64,000 nt of DNA from Opitutus sp. (lineage in GTDB: Bacteria; Verrucomicrobiota; Verrucomicrobiae; Opitutales; Opitutaceae): contig SIBR01000003.1 of the NCBI GenBank assembly GCA_009695065.1, forward strand, positions 124,001-188,000, written 5' to 3'. Below are positions 43,674 through 50,879 of the stretch, one piece after another. Under the pieces are notes generated by a model. The model ran no database searches and was not told the origin of the DNA. It saw only the letters and a program-made list of their open reading frames with translations. Positions within the stretch are counted from its first letter, which is position 1; each line of letters opens with the position of its first letter. A program made the translations under genes and the position numbers.

Positions 43674-43764
43674 CGAAGCCCGGGTGCAGCTTGTCCGCCA
43701 TAGTCCCGCCACGGCGGGACGACGGTGGAACCGCCTCCTGATGGGGTACACGGATCTGCCGTAA
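43674..43764. repeat. Palindromic element plus duplicated gltD C-terminal codons
   Basis: After the gltD stop, CCGCC (43695-43699) and GGTGG (43724-43728) flank GTCCCGCC (43703-43710) and GGCGGGAC (43713-43720), forming one long hairpin. Codons for NRLLMGYTDLP and a TAA follow, ending at 43764. The complementary strand reads TTCCACC...GGCGGA, like the element at 59407. Confidence 0.75.
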
Positions 43765-43831
43765 GCGCGGCGGCTTGGTTTTGGTTTGAGGGTTGTCGTC
43801 CGCGGAAATTCCGCCGAAATCGCGATCGTTT

Positions 43832-44293
43832 ATGCCCTCCAAACCGATACCCGGCTCCAGTGGCGACGTGCTGACCTCGCTGCCGTCGGCCTACGTGCCG
43901 CACCCGGGCACCAGGCTTCTGCACCTGCCGCGATTTCTCGCGAAGTGCCAGTATGTGAAGGCCCATGGGGCATTGCCGCCGAGCTACGCGAAGAATTACA
44001 AGCGCGGCTGCGACCGGTTTTTGTCGCAGCACCTGGGCATCGACCCGGCCGACGTGGAGAAAATCGTATTCGAGTCGGCCTCCGACGACGAAATCGAGGT
44101 AAAGCTGAAGCAGCTCCTGCCGGCGGAGGTTCGCGCCGGGGCGTGGAATCGCCGCTACGTGCAGATGGGCATGAGCCCGGCGGGGCGCGAATTCATCAAG
44201 GAGGCGCTCACCGCCATGGGCTGCGCCGATCGCGCCGACGATATCAAGAGCGTGCCCGACCTGATGGATTTCGATGAGGGCAGAATTGAGTAA
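43832..44293 (+). CDS. DUF5069 domain protein
   Basis: 153 residues. LTSLPSAYVPHPGTRLLHLPRFLAKCQYVKAHGALPPSYAKNY and the later WNRRYVQMGMSPAGREFIKEAL match the DUF5069 family, found widely in Verrucomicrobia and Planctomycetes; function unknown. All helical, cytoplasmic, no signal. ATG 43832 chosen because the residues before it are read through gltD-flanking repeat sequence. Confidence 0.8.
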   Translation: MPSKPIPGSSGDVLTSLPSAYVPHPGTRLLHLPRFLAKCQYVKAHGALPPSYAKNYKRGCDRFLSQHLGIDPADVEKIVFESASDDEIEVKLKQLLPAEVRAGAWNRRYVQMGMSPAGREFIKEALTAMGCADRADDIKSVPDLMDFDEGRIE

Positions 44294-44338
44294 AGCGTCG
44301 CGCCAGGGTTGAGAGCTGCGCGCGACCTCCGGGCGTTC

Positions 44339-44360
44339 GATCCGGGTTTGCTTCCGGATC
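44339..44360 (+). terminator. Hairpin after the DUF5069 gene
   Basis: GATCCGG (44339-44345) pairs with CCGGATC (44354-44360) around an eight-base loop; short T-rich sequence follows. 46 bases past the stop and 29 before the next gene. Confidence 0.4.
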
Positions 44361-44388
44361 TTCCTGGTTCCACATTTTACGCCTCGCC

Positions 44389-44709
44389 ATGCTCAAAGGT
44401 CAGAAAGTCGTCTGCATCAACGATACGTTCACGCTCACGATCCGCGCGCTCTACAAGCAGCTGCCGGTGAAGGACACCGTTTACACGGTGCGGGAGGTGT
44501 TTCTCGGCCGGGAGAAAATCGTGAAGGGCGGCGACACCGCGACCGTCGGTCTGTTGCTGAACGAGCTGAAAAACCCGCCCGACCCTTTTCACCAAGGTGA
44601 GCAGGAACTCGGTTTTTCGTCGGAACGCTTCGCGCCGTTGAACGAGTTGCCGGACGAGACGGCCGAGGTGGAGGAGGTCGTCGGCGTCGGGGGATGGGCC
44701 GCGGTCTAA
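44389..44709 (+). CDS. Small hypothetical protein, SH3-like beta composition
   Basis: 106 residues, beta-rich and then acidic. VVCINDTFTLTIRALYKQLPVKDTVYTVREVFLGRE reads like a small beta-barrel of a type often annotated as hypothetical in bacteria and phages; then GLLLNELKNPPDPFHQGEQELGFSSERFAPLNELPDE. No catalytic motif, membrane segment or signal peptide. I do not recognise a named family. Convergent with the chagasin-like gene. Confidence 0.72.
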   Translation: MLKGQKVVCINDTFTLTIRALYKQLPVKDTVYTVREVFLGREKIVKGGDTATVGLLLNELKNPPDPFHQGEQELGFSSERFAPLNELPDETAEVEEVVGVGGWAAV

Positions 44710-44719
44710 TTTGACTCCT

Positions 44720-44744
44720 CGCCGCTCAGGAGGGTGCAGCGGCG
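44720..44744. terminator. Hairpin between convergent genes
   Basis: CGCCGCT (44720-44726) pairs with AGCGGCG (44738-44744), between the stops of the rightward small protein and the leftward lipoprotein. No T-run on either side, so at best a bidirectional, weak terminator. Confidence 0.35.
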
Positions 44745-44754
44745 AACGCCAGCG

Positions 44755-45168
44755 TTAATCGATGGTCACGATCACGTCGTGGACCTCGACGGGACTGTTT
44801 TCCTTCGCGTTCGCTTCTTTGATCAGCAGGAAACGGATTTTCGTCGGACGCTGGGCGAGGTTGATCACGAGAAAACTGACCGATGAGCCTCCGGGCACGC
44901 CAGGGGTCGGGGTGACTTCGCTGGTCTGTTTGAGGAAGTGGGTGTCCTGGGCGAAGACCTGCCAGCGAAAACCCGCGACCTTCACCGGCGGGAGTTCCAG
45001 CTTCAACTCCGTGGCGACTTGGGCCGTTACGGCCGTGAATTTCTTTGCTGTGTCCAGCTCGACCGGGATCGTGCGGGTGGCCTTGAGTTCCGGGAGTTTG
45101 GTGGCGCAGCCGGCACCGGTCAGCCACAGGGTGGCGAGCAGCACGGCGAGCGGATTTTTGCCAGTCAT
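44755..45168 (-). CDS. Putative lipoprotein with chagasin-like (inhibitor I42) domain
   Basis: 137 residues. Signal peptide with a lipobox-like end (LATLWLTGAGC, Cys21), then a beta-sandwich: LELPPVKVAGFRWQVFAQDTHFLKQT, GGSSVSFLVINLAQRPTKIRFLLIKEA and a final EVHDVIVTID. GFRW and the GG-to-F strand pattern resemble chagasin-type cysteine protease inhibitors, but the NPTTG loop is absent (PPVKVAG instead), so inhibitory function is doubtful. The ATG at 45168 is the only start giving a signal peptide. Confidence 0.65.
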   Translation of the reverse strand: MTGKNPLAVLLATLWLTGAGCATKLPELKATRTIPVELDTAKKFTAVTAQVATELKLELPPVKVAGFRWQVFAQDTHFLKQTSEVTPTPGVPGGSSVSFLVINLAQRPTKIRFLLIKEANAKENSPVEVHDVIVTID

Positions 45169-45271
45169 CGCTTCGGAGCTTAGGACGGTTTCGAAATAAA
45201 AGAAGTGTGAGTGGGCGTATCTTTGGCCCGGACAACGCGCGGGCCACCGGACTGGCTCGGTTGCCCGTTGC

Positions 45272-46267
45272 CTACCGGCGCACCGCGGGCCCGAAATCGG
45301 CGAGGTACTGCTCGACGATGACCTTGAGCGCCGGCGGCTGCGGCAATCCCAGCGCCACGGCGCGGGCGCCATCCACGCTGACCGGCCAGTTGCTCACGAT
45401 GCCCTGGATGCGTGCATCGGGGGCATCGACGATCGCCCCGATTTTCAGGCCGCGTTCGTCGGCGACCTGCCGGATGACCGCGGCCGCGAGGTTCGGCGTC
45501 ACGCGATGGGCCGGCAAAACATAGGCGCGATCCCCGCCGAGGCTGCTCGCCGGCACCTCATGGAGCGCGACGAACGAATCGATTACGGTCCGGTAGCCCG
45601 TCATGGGGTGGGATTGGTCGCGATGCACCGGCAGCAGGCACGCTTCGCCGGCCAACGGTTCGCGAAACATCCCGCTCGCCCAGCTCGACGCGGCGGTATT
45701 CGGCTTGCCGGGGCGCACGATGACCGTGGGCAGGCGCGCCGAGCGGCCGTCGAAGTGGCCCTTGCGCGAGTGATCGTTGATCAGCAATTCGCAGATGGCC
45801 TTCGTCATGCCGTACGTGGTGCGCGGCGTGAGCTTGGTCAGGTCGGTGTTCGGATCCGCCATCGCCTCGCCGCCGTAGCAGGCGATGCTGCTCGCGAAGA
45901 CGACCCGGGGCCGGCCGGCGGCGGCGCGGGCCGCCTCGAAGACGTTGCGCCCGCCGTCGAGATTCACGCGCAGGGCGTCGTCGAAGCGCTCTTCGCACTC
46001 GCCGCTGACCATCGAGGCGAGGTGAAAGATCGCCGTGGCCGCGTCGGTGCCGATGGCGGCGAAGACGGTCGCACGGTCGCTGATGTCGCCCTTGACCTGC
46101 CGCACCCGCGCGTCTTCGGCCGGCCGGTGGAAAAACGCGTCCAGCAGCACGATCTCGCGGATCTTTTCGGGCGCGCCCGAGGGTCCGGTGAGGTCGCCGC
46201 GTTGCAGCAGTTTCTGACAGAGCTGCGAGCCGAGGAAGCCGCCGCCGCCGGTGATGATGACTTTCAT
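45272..46267 (-). CDS. denD: D-erythronate dehydrogenase-like SDR
   Basis: 331 residues, extended SDR. GGGGFLGSQLCQKLL Rossmann motif, FHLASMVSGECEERFDDALRVNLDGGRNV, VFASSIACYGG, and catalytic TTYGMTKAICELLINDHSRKG (YxxxK). The sequence VIVRPGKPNTAASSWASGMFREPLAGE is highly specific to DenD, which oxidises D-erythronate in the tetronate catabolic pathway; the family name is assigned on this basis. The partner kinase and decarboxylase (DtnK, PdxA2) are not in the window. A second SDR lies upstream, with a perfect 15-base inverted repeat between. Confidence 0.82.
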   Translation of the reverse strand: MKVIITGGGGFLGSQLCQKLLQRGDLTGPSGAPEKIREIVLLDAFFHRPAEDARVRQVKGDISDRATVFAAIGTDAATAIFHLASMVSGECEERFDDALRVNLDGGRNVFEAARAAAGRPRVVFASSIACYGGEAMADPNTDLTKLTPRTTYGMTKAICELLINDHSRKGHFDGRSARLPTVIVRPGKPNTAASSWASGMFREPLAGEACLLPVHRDQSHPMTGYRTVIDSFVALHEVPASSLGGDRAYVLPAHRVTPNLAAAVIRQVADERGLKIGAIVDAPDARIQGIVSNWPVSVDGARAVALGLPQPPALKVIVEQYLADFGPAVRR

Positions 46268-46306
46268 GGGATGAAGAAAGAGGGCCGCGAACCAGGATGA
46301 GCCAGT

Positions 46307-46380
46307 GTGGAAATCAGGAAAAGAAACTGATCGCCCAAGAGCCCGCTTGCACGGCTTGTTCATGATTTCCTGATTTCCAC
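46307..46380. repeat. Perfect 15-base inverted repeat between two SDR genes
   Basis: GTGGAAATCAGGAAA (46307-46321) is the exact complement of TTTCCTGATTTCCAC (46366-46380), 44 bases apart. The word GGAAA occurs twice in each arm. It fills the gap between denD and the neighbouring SDR gene. Confidence 0.85.
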
Positions 46381-46398
46381 CTTCTCGGTCGTTCCGGC

Positions 46399-47157
46399 TC
46401 AGGCGTGCATGACCTGGCCGCCGTCGATGTTGAGCGTCTGGCCGGTGATGTTCTTCGCGTGCTCGGACGCGAGGAAGACCGCCATCGCCGCGTACTCCGC
46501 GGGCGTTTGCCACCGGCCGAGCGGCGAGATGGCGCGGATTTTCGCCTCCGCCCACGTCGCGTAGTTCTGCCGCTGCGCCTCCGGCAACAGGCGTTGGCCG
46601 GCGGCCCAGACGGATTCGTTGAGCGCGGTCTGCACCATGCCGGGCGAGAGTGCATTCACCCGCACGCGGTGGGGCGCGAAATCCTTCGCCGCGCACTGCA
46701 TGAAATTGATCAGGCCGGCCTTCGCCGCGCTGTAGGGCGGATCGGACTGCGAGCCGATCTGGCCCGCGACGGAGGTCAGCACCAGGACCGAGCCGCCCCC
46801 GCGGGCGAGCAGCTTGGGCGCGAATGCATGCGCGACGTTCACCGCGCCGATGAGATTGATCTCCAGCACGCGCGCCCAGTCGCCCGGATCGAGATTCCAG
46901 AACGGAAAGCCGAATTTTCCCGAGCCCGCGCCCACCGAGAACACGACGTGATTGATGGCCTCGAACGTCGCGGCAAATGCCCTCACCTGGTCGAACGACG
47001 TCACGTCGCCCGCCATGGTGTCGAGTCCCTCCCGGGCGGTGAGGTCGAACCCGCGCACGTGGCAGCCCTCGGCGACAAACCCCTCGGCGATGGCGCGCCC
47101 GATGCCGTTCGAGGAACCAAAGACGGCGACCGTTTGTCCGGTGAGGTTGAGCTGCAT
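46399..47157 (-). CDS. Short-chain dehydrogenase/reductase
   Basis: 252 residues, classical SDR. FGSSNGIGRAIAEGF cofactor motif, SVGAGSGKF, catalytic Ser in LTSVAGQIG, YSAAKAGL (YxxxK) and the C-terminal INIDGG-like LNIDGGQVMHA. The acidic residue after beta-2 (GFDLTAREG) suggests NAD rather than NADP. Substrate unknown; placement next to denD suggests sugar-acid or polyol oxidation. ATG 47157 chosen from the family N-terminus MQLNLTGQTVAVFG. Confidence 0.85.
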   Translation of the reverse strand: MQLNLTGQTVAVFGSSNGIGRAIAEGFVAEGCHVRGFDLTAREGLDTMAGDVTSFDQVRAFAATFEAINHVVFSVGAGSGKFGFPFWNLDPGDWARVLEINLIGAVNVAHAFAPKLLARGGGSVLVLTSVAGQIGSQSDPPYSAAKAGLINFMQCAAKDFAPHRVRVNALSPGMVQTALNESVWAAGQRLLPEAQRQNYATWAEAKIRAISPLGRWQTPAEYAAMAVFLASEHAKNITGQTLNIDGGQVMHA

Positions 47158-47246
47158 GCAGGGGGACGTTGGCGTTTCCGGCGGCGTGGCGAAAGATCCT
47201 TTTGGCGGCGATGCGCGACCCGTACCGGCCGGTAGGTGGCCGGGCG

Positions 47247-48602
47247 TTACGCGTTGGCTGGAGCTTTCACCAGCGTGAGCACGCACTCCAGGTGGCGGGT
47301 TTGCGGAAAAAGATCGAACGGCTGTGCAGCCGTCAGCGTGTAGCCGGCGGCGAGGAAATATTTCAGGTCGCGCATTTGCGTTGCGGGATCGCACGACACG
47401 TAGACCACCGCGCGCGGGCCATAGGCGCAGAGCTGCTGGAGAAAACTTTCGTCGCAGCCCTTGCGCGGCGGATCGATGATCACCGCGGTCTCCGCCGCGG
47501 GAAAGGTCAGCCCCGCAAAGATCGCGCTGGCGTCGCCGGCGAGAAACGTAACGTTCGCCAGGCCGTTGGCCACGGCGTTTTCGCGGGCGAACCGAACGCT
47601 GCTTTCGCTGATCTCGACGCCCGCCACCTGCTCGAACGCGGGCGCGGCGGTCAGCGCGAACAGGCCGCTCCCGCAGTACGCGTCTACCAGGAAGCGCGCG
47701 CCGCTCGCGGCCGCCTGGTCCCGCACGTGGTGCGTGAACGCCGGCAGGATGAACGGGTTGTTCTGAAAAAAATCGCGGGCGAGGAAGCGCAGCTTCAAGT
47801 CGCCCACCGTCTCCGTGACGATGGCGTCGAAGTCGGTCGTCACTTCGCCGCTCGCCTCCCGCAGGAGAAGCGTGGCGCCGCGGGTGTAGGTTTCGGCCCG
47901 CGCCTGGACCGAGTCGCGCACCGCGCCGAGGCGGGCGTTGATGGCATCCGTGGCAATCGGACAGCGGGGGACGTCCACGATGTCGAAGCGCGTGCCCTGC
48001 CGCAAAAACCCGATGGCGAGGGGTGGGGCGGTCTCAACTGAGACCGGTGGTGGGACGGTCGAAACCGGCTCGCCCGCGGCGGGCGTTGGCGTGGATCGGC
48101 GAAACCGCGGGGCCGGGGCGTTGAAGTGCGGCGTGATCTTGGAGCGATAGCCGAGTTCGCGGGGCGAGGGGATGACCGGCGCCACGGGGAATTCGATCCC
48201 GGCCATGTGCTTTAGCAGCTCGGCGACCTGGCGTTGTTTCCAGGCCAGCTGGCCGGCGTAGGTCAGATGCTGGTATTGGCAGCCCCCGCAGCGGCCGAAC
48301 AACGGGCACGTCGGGCTCACCCGATCGGCCGAGGGCGTCAGCACGGTCACCAGATCGGCTTCGGAGAAATTTTTGTGGTTCCGATACACGCGGACGCGCA
48401 CCCGCTCGCCGGGCAGCGTGAACGGCACCATGACGACCCAGCCGCCTCCGCCGGGGCTGCGGAGGCCGGGCTCCGCCTCGTTCTCTCCCGGCAGCGCGAC
48501 CCGGCCGAGCCCCAGGCCGAGATTCGTGAGCGTGGCGATCTCCAGCTCGATCTCCTGATGGTAGGCGAAGGGCAGGTCGTTGAATGTTTTCTTTTTGGCC
48601 AC
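47247..48602 (-). CDS. 23S rRNA (uracil-C5)-methyltransferase, RlmD/RumA-like
   Basis: 451 residues from a GTG at 48602. TRAM-like N-terminal domain (IELEIATLTNLGLGLGRVALPG), 4Fe-4S cysteines in CPLFGRCGGCQY plus RCPIAT, SAM motif VDAYCGSGLFALTAAP and catalytic motif IIDPPRKGC with the nucleophilic Cys in VYVSCDPAT. Member of the RlmD/RlmC/TrmA family; RlmD (U1939) is most likely. No ATG is available near the N-terminus; the GTG lies at the edge of an inverted repeat shared with the divergent methyltransferase gene. Confidence 0.87.
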   Translation of the reverse strand: MAKKKTFNDLPFAYHQEIELEIATLTNLGLGLGRVALPGENEAEPGLRSPGGGGWVVMVPFTLPGERVRVRVYRNHKNFSEADLVTVLTPSADRVSPTCPLFGRCGGCQYQHLTYAGQLAWKQRQVAELLKHMAGIEFPVAPVIPSPRELGYRSKITPHFNAPAPRFRRSTPTPAAGEPVSTVPPPVSVETAPPLAIGFLRQGTRFDIVDVPRCPIATDAINARLGAVRDSVQARAETYTRGATLLLREASGEVTTDFDAIVTETVGDLKLRFLARDFFQNNPFILPAFTHHVRDQAAASGARFLVDAYCGSGLFALTAAPAFEQVAGVEISESSVRFARENAVANGLANVTFLAGDASAIFAGLTFPAAETAVIIDPPRKGCDESFLQQLCAYGPRAVVYVSCDPATQMRDLKYFLAAGYTLTAAQPFDLFPQTRHLECVLTLVKAPANA

Positions 48603-48606
48603 GGCA

Positions 48607-48682
48607 CACACGGAATACACGGAAATGGCGGCGGCGAGGAAAAGGATTTTGTCTTTTGGCCGTTTTCCGTGTGTTCCGTGTG
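48607..48682. repeat. Inverted repeat of CACGGAA words between divergent methyltransferase genes
   Basis: CACACGGAATACACGGAAA (48607-48625) and TTTCCGTGTGTTCCGTGTG (48664-48682) pair at 18 of 19 positions, 38 bases apart. CACGGAA occurs twice per arm. The right arm ends four bases before one GTG start of the TrmH-like gene and contains another; the left arm ends five bases from the rlmD-like GTG. Confidence 0.85.
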
Positions 48683-48686
48683 GCCT

Positions 48687-49490
48687 GTGGGTCTCCCCGA
48701 AAAAATCTCCAGCCTCCAAAACCCCCGCGTGAAGCAACTCGTGAAGCTGCGCGACCGGCGTCCGCGCGACGAAGCGGGCGTGTTTCTGGTCGAAGGCTAC
48801 CGGGAAATCCGTCGGGCGCTGGAAAAGCAGGTGGCGCTGCAGGAGGTGTATTTTGCGCCCGATTGGTTTCTGGGCGAAAACGAACCGGCGTTGCTGGAGG
48901 CGGCCCGAACCGCCGGTGCGCAGCTCTTCGAGCTTTCCAAGGAGACTTTTGCCAAAGTCGCCTACCGGGAACGGCCCGATGGCCTGCTGGCCGTCGCCCC
49001 CCAATGGAAACAAGCGCTCGGCGATCTCACGCTGCCGGCGGCGCCCTTGCTTCTCGTGGTCGAGGCCATCGAGAAGCCCGGCAATCTCGGCACCATCCTG
49101 CGCAGCGCGGATGCGGCCGGCTGCGACGCCGTGATCGTGTGCGATCCCGTGACGGATATTTTCAATCCCAACGTCGTGCGCGCCTCGACCGGCGTGCTTT
49201 TTTCCGTGCCGCTCGTCGTCGAGGAGAGCGCCCGCGTGCGGGCGTGGCTGCAGGAGCGGAAGATCCGCGCGGTGGCGACGACCCCGGCCGCGCCGACGCT
49301 CTACACCGCGGCGGATCTGCGCGGCCCGCTCGCGATCGTCATGGGCAGCGAACAATACGGCTTGAGCGATTTCTGGCTGAAGAATGCCGACGCCACCGTG
49401 CGCATCCCGATGGCGGGCCAGGCCGATTCGCTCAACGTCGCCATGGCGACGATCATCACGCTGTTCGAAGCCGTGCGGCAGCGCCACTAG
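48687..49490 (+). CDS. TrmH/SpoU family RNA 2'-O-methyltransferase
   Basis: 267 residues from GTG 48687 (GTG 48678 is also possible). N-terminal substrate-binding domain (KISSLQNPRVKQLVKLRDRRPRDEAGVFLVEGYREIRRAL), then SPOUT domain with motif 1 EKPGNLGTILRSADAAGCDAV, motif 2 IVMGSEQYGLSDF and motif 3 VRIPMAGQADSLNVAMATII. Methylates ribose in rRNA or tRNA; closest in layout to RlmB/TsnR-type proteins. Divergent from the rlmD-like gene. Confidence 0.91.
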   Translation: MGLPEKISSLQNPRVKQLVKLRDRRPRDEAGVFLVEGYREIRRALEKQVALQEVYFAPDWFLGENEPALLEAARTAGAQLFELSKETFAKVAYRERPDGLLAVAPQWKQALGDLTLPAAPLLLVVEAIEKPGNLGTILRSADAAGCDAVIVCDPVTDIFNPNVVRASTGVLFSVPLVVEESARVRAWLQERKIRAVATTPAAPTLYTAADLRGPLAIVMGSEQYGLSDFWLKNADATVRIPMAGQADSLNVAMATIITLFEAVRQRH

Positions 49491-49529
49491 CGCGGTTTAA
49501 TTTTTCCTGTAGCCAGAAAATTCAATCCC

Positions 49530-49554
49530 GTTTGTCACGTGATTCGTGACAAAC
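49530..49554. terminator. Perfect hairpin between convergent TrmH-like gene and oleD
   Basis: GTTTGTCAC (49530-49538) pairs perfectly with GTGACAAAC (49546-49554) around GTGATTC. Lies in the 120-base gap between the two stops. No T-run follows directly, so it may be a dispersed palindrome rather than a terminator. Confidence 0.5.
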
Positions 49555-49610
49555 ACGCCCGGCTGCGTCGCCGGGGCGGCTGGGTACTGCGTTCCAAACC
49601 GGCTATAATT

Positions 49611-50693
49611 TTATCTTAAACCGCTCTGGCGTCCGCGGGCAGGGTTCGTTTCGCGCAGAGCCGCCACCAGTTCGACCATGCCCTCCGCCATGCTCACGCG
49701 CGGCGCGTAGCCGAGGTCGCGGCGGGCGGCGCTGACGTCGAACCAGTGGTCCTTCGCGAGTTCGGCGGCGACAAAACGCGTCATTGGCGGCTCAACTTGC
49801 AGCGGTAGCACGCGCCACGCCGCCTCGCAGAACGCCCCGATCGCGAACGCGGCGCCGAGCGAAATCCGCTTCGTCACCGGCGGCTCGCCGAGCGCGCGCA
49901 GCAGGCCGTTGATCCAGTCCCACAGCACGACGGGCTCGCCGTTCGTGATGAAAAACGCCCGCCCGTCGGGGCGATTGCCGCCGGCCGCGGTGTCAGCGGA
50001 GAGCTGACCCCGCGTCAATGCGGCTTCGGCGAGGAGGTGGGCGTCGACAGCGTTGGCCACGTGGACCATGTCGACGCGGTTGCGGCCGCCGCCGACGATC
50101 CGCAGCCGGCCGGCGCGCGCCCGGGCGAGGATGCGGGGCACGAGGTGCGGGTCCCCGGCGCCCCAGATCAGGTGGGGACGCAGGGCCACGGTGCGGAGGG
50201 TGGGGGAGTTGGCGGCGAGTACCTCCCGCTCGGCGATCGCCTTGGTCAGCGGATACGGGCTCGGGCAGTCGTTCGTCAGCGGCCGCGACTCGTCGGCCCC
50301 GGCGAGATCGCGGCCGTTGTAGACGACACTTGGCGTGCTGGTGTAGACCAGCCGGCTCACTCCGTGGGTGCGGCAGCCTTCGAGCACGGCCCGTGTGCCG
50401 AGGACGTTGATTCGGAAAAAATCGTCGTAGTGGCCCCAGACTCCGACCTTCGCGGCGACGTGGAAGACCGTGGCGGCGCCGGCGCACGCGGCCCGCACCG
50501 CGGTGGCGTCATCGAGGGAGGCGCGGATGAAGCGCACCCCGCGTGCTTCCAGGTCGGGCGCCGGCGTCCGACCGAGCGCCGTGACGCTGCGGCCGGCGGC
50601 GAGCAGCCGCTCGACGAGGCGCCGGCCAAGAAAGCCGGTGCCGCCCGTCACGAGGACCGGCAAGGGCGAGGTGAGACTGTTCGTTTGAGCCAA
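49611..50693 (-). CDS. oleD: 2-alkyl-3-oxoalkanoate reductase OleD-like (3-beta-HSD family SDR)
   Basis: 360 residues. VTGGTGFLGRRLVERLLAAG Rossmann motif, VFHVAAKVGVWGHYDDFFRINVLGTRAVLEGC, catalytic SPYPLTKAIAE (YxxxK), and RPHLIWGAGDPHLVPRI with HVANAVDAHLLA, which together are typical of OleD. In olefinic hydrocarbon biosynthesis it reduces the beta-keto acid made by OleA, giving the substrate of OleC. It lies 186 bases downstream of the oleC-like gene on the same strand; oleA and oleB are absent here. A sterol/steroid-type reductase is the alternative. Confidence 0.85.
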   Translation of the reverse strand: MAQTNSLTSPLPVLVTGGTGFLGRRLVERLLAAGRSVTALGRTPAPDLEARGVRFIRASLDDATAVRAACAGAATVFHVAAKVGVWGHYDDFFRINVLGTRAVLEGCRTHGVSRLVYTSTPSVVYNGRDLAGADESRPLTNDCPSPYPLTKAIAEREVLAANSPTLRTVALRPHLIWGAGDPHLVPRILARARAGRLRIVGGGRNRVDMVHVANAVDAHLLAEAALTRGQLSADTAAGGNRPDGRAFFITNGEPVVLWDWINGLLRALGEPPVTKRISLGAAFAIGAFCEAAWRVLPLQVEPPMTRFVAAELAKDHWFDVSAARRDLGYAPRVSMAEGMVELVAALRETNPARGRQSGLR

Positions 50694-50879
50694 GCGGACG
50701 GCAGAAAAACTGGAATTCCGGCTCGTGTCACCTACGGCGTGTCAGGCCTCATTTCTGCCCCACGGTTTTGTCTTGGGCAAAATTGGGCCGCGCCGCCCTC
50801 GGCGCGGGGGTGCGGGTCGAAACGCGGCAGGGCGCCGCGTCTCCATGCAGGCCATTCCAAACGAAAAAATCTGGGCGCC

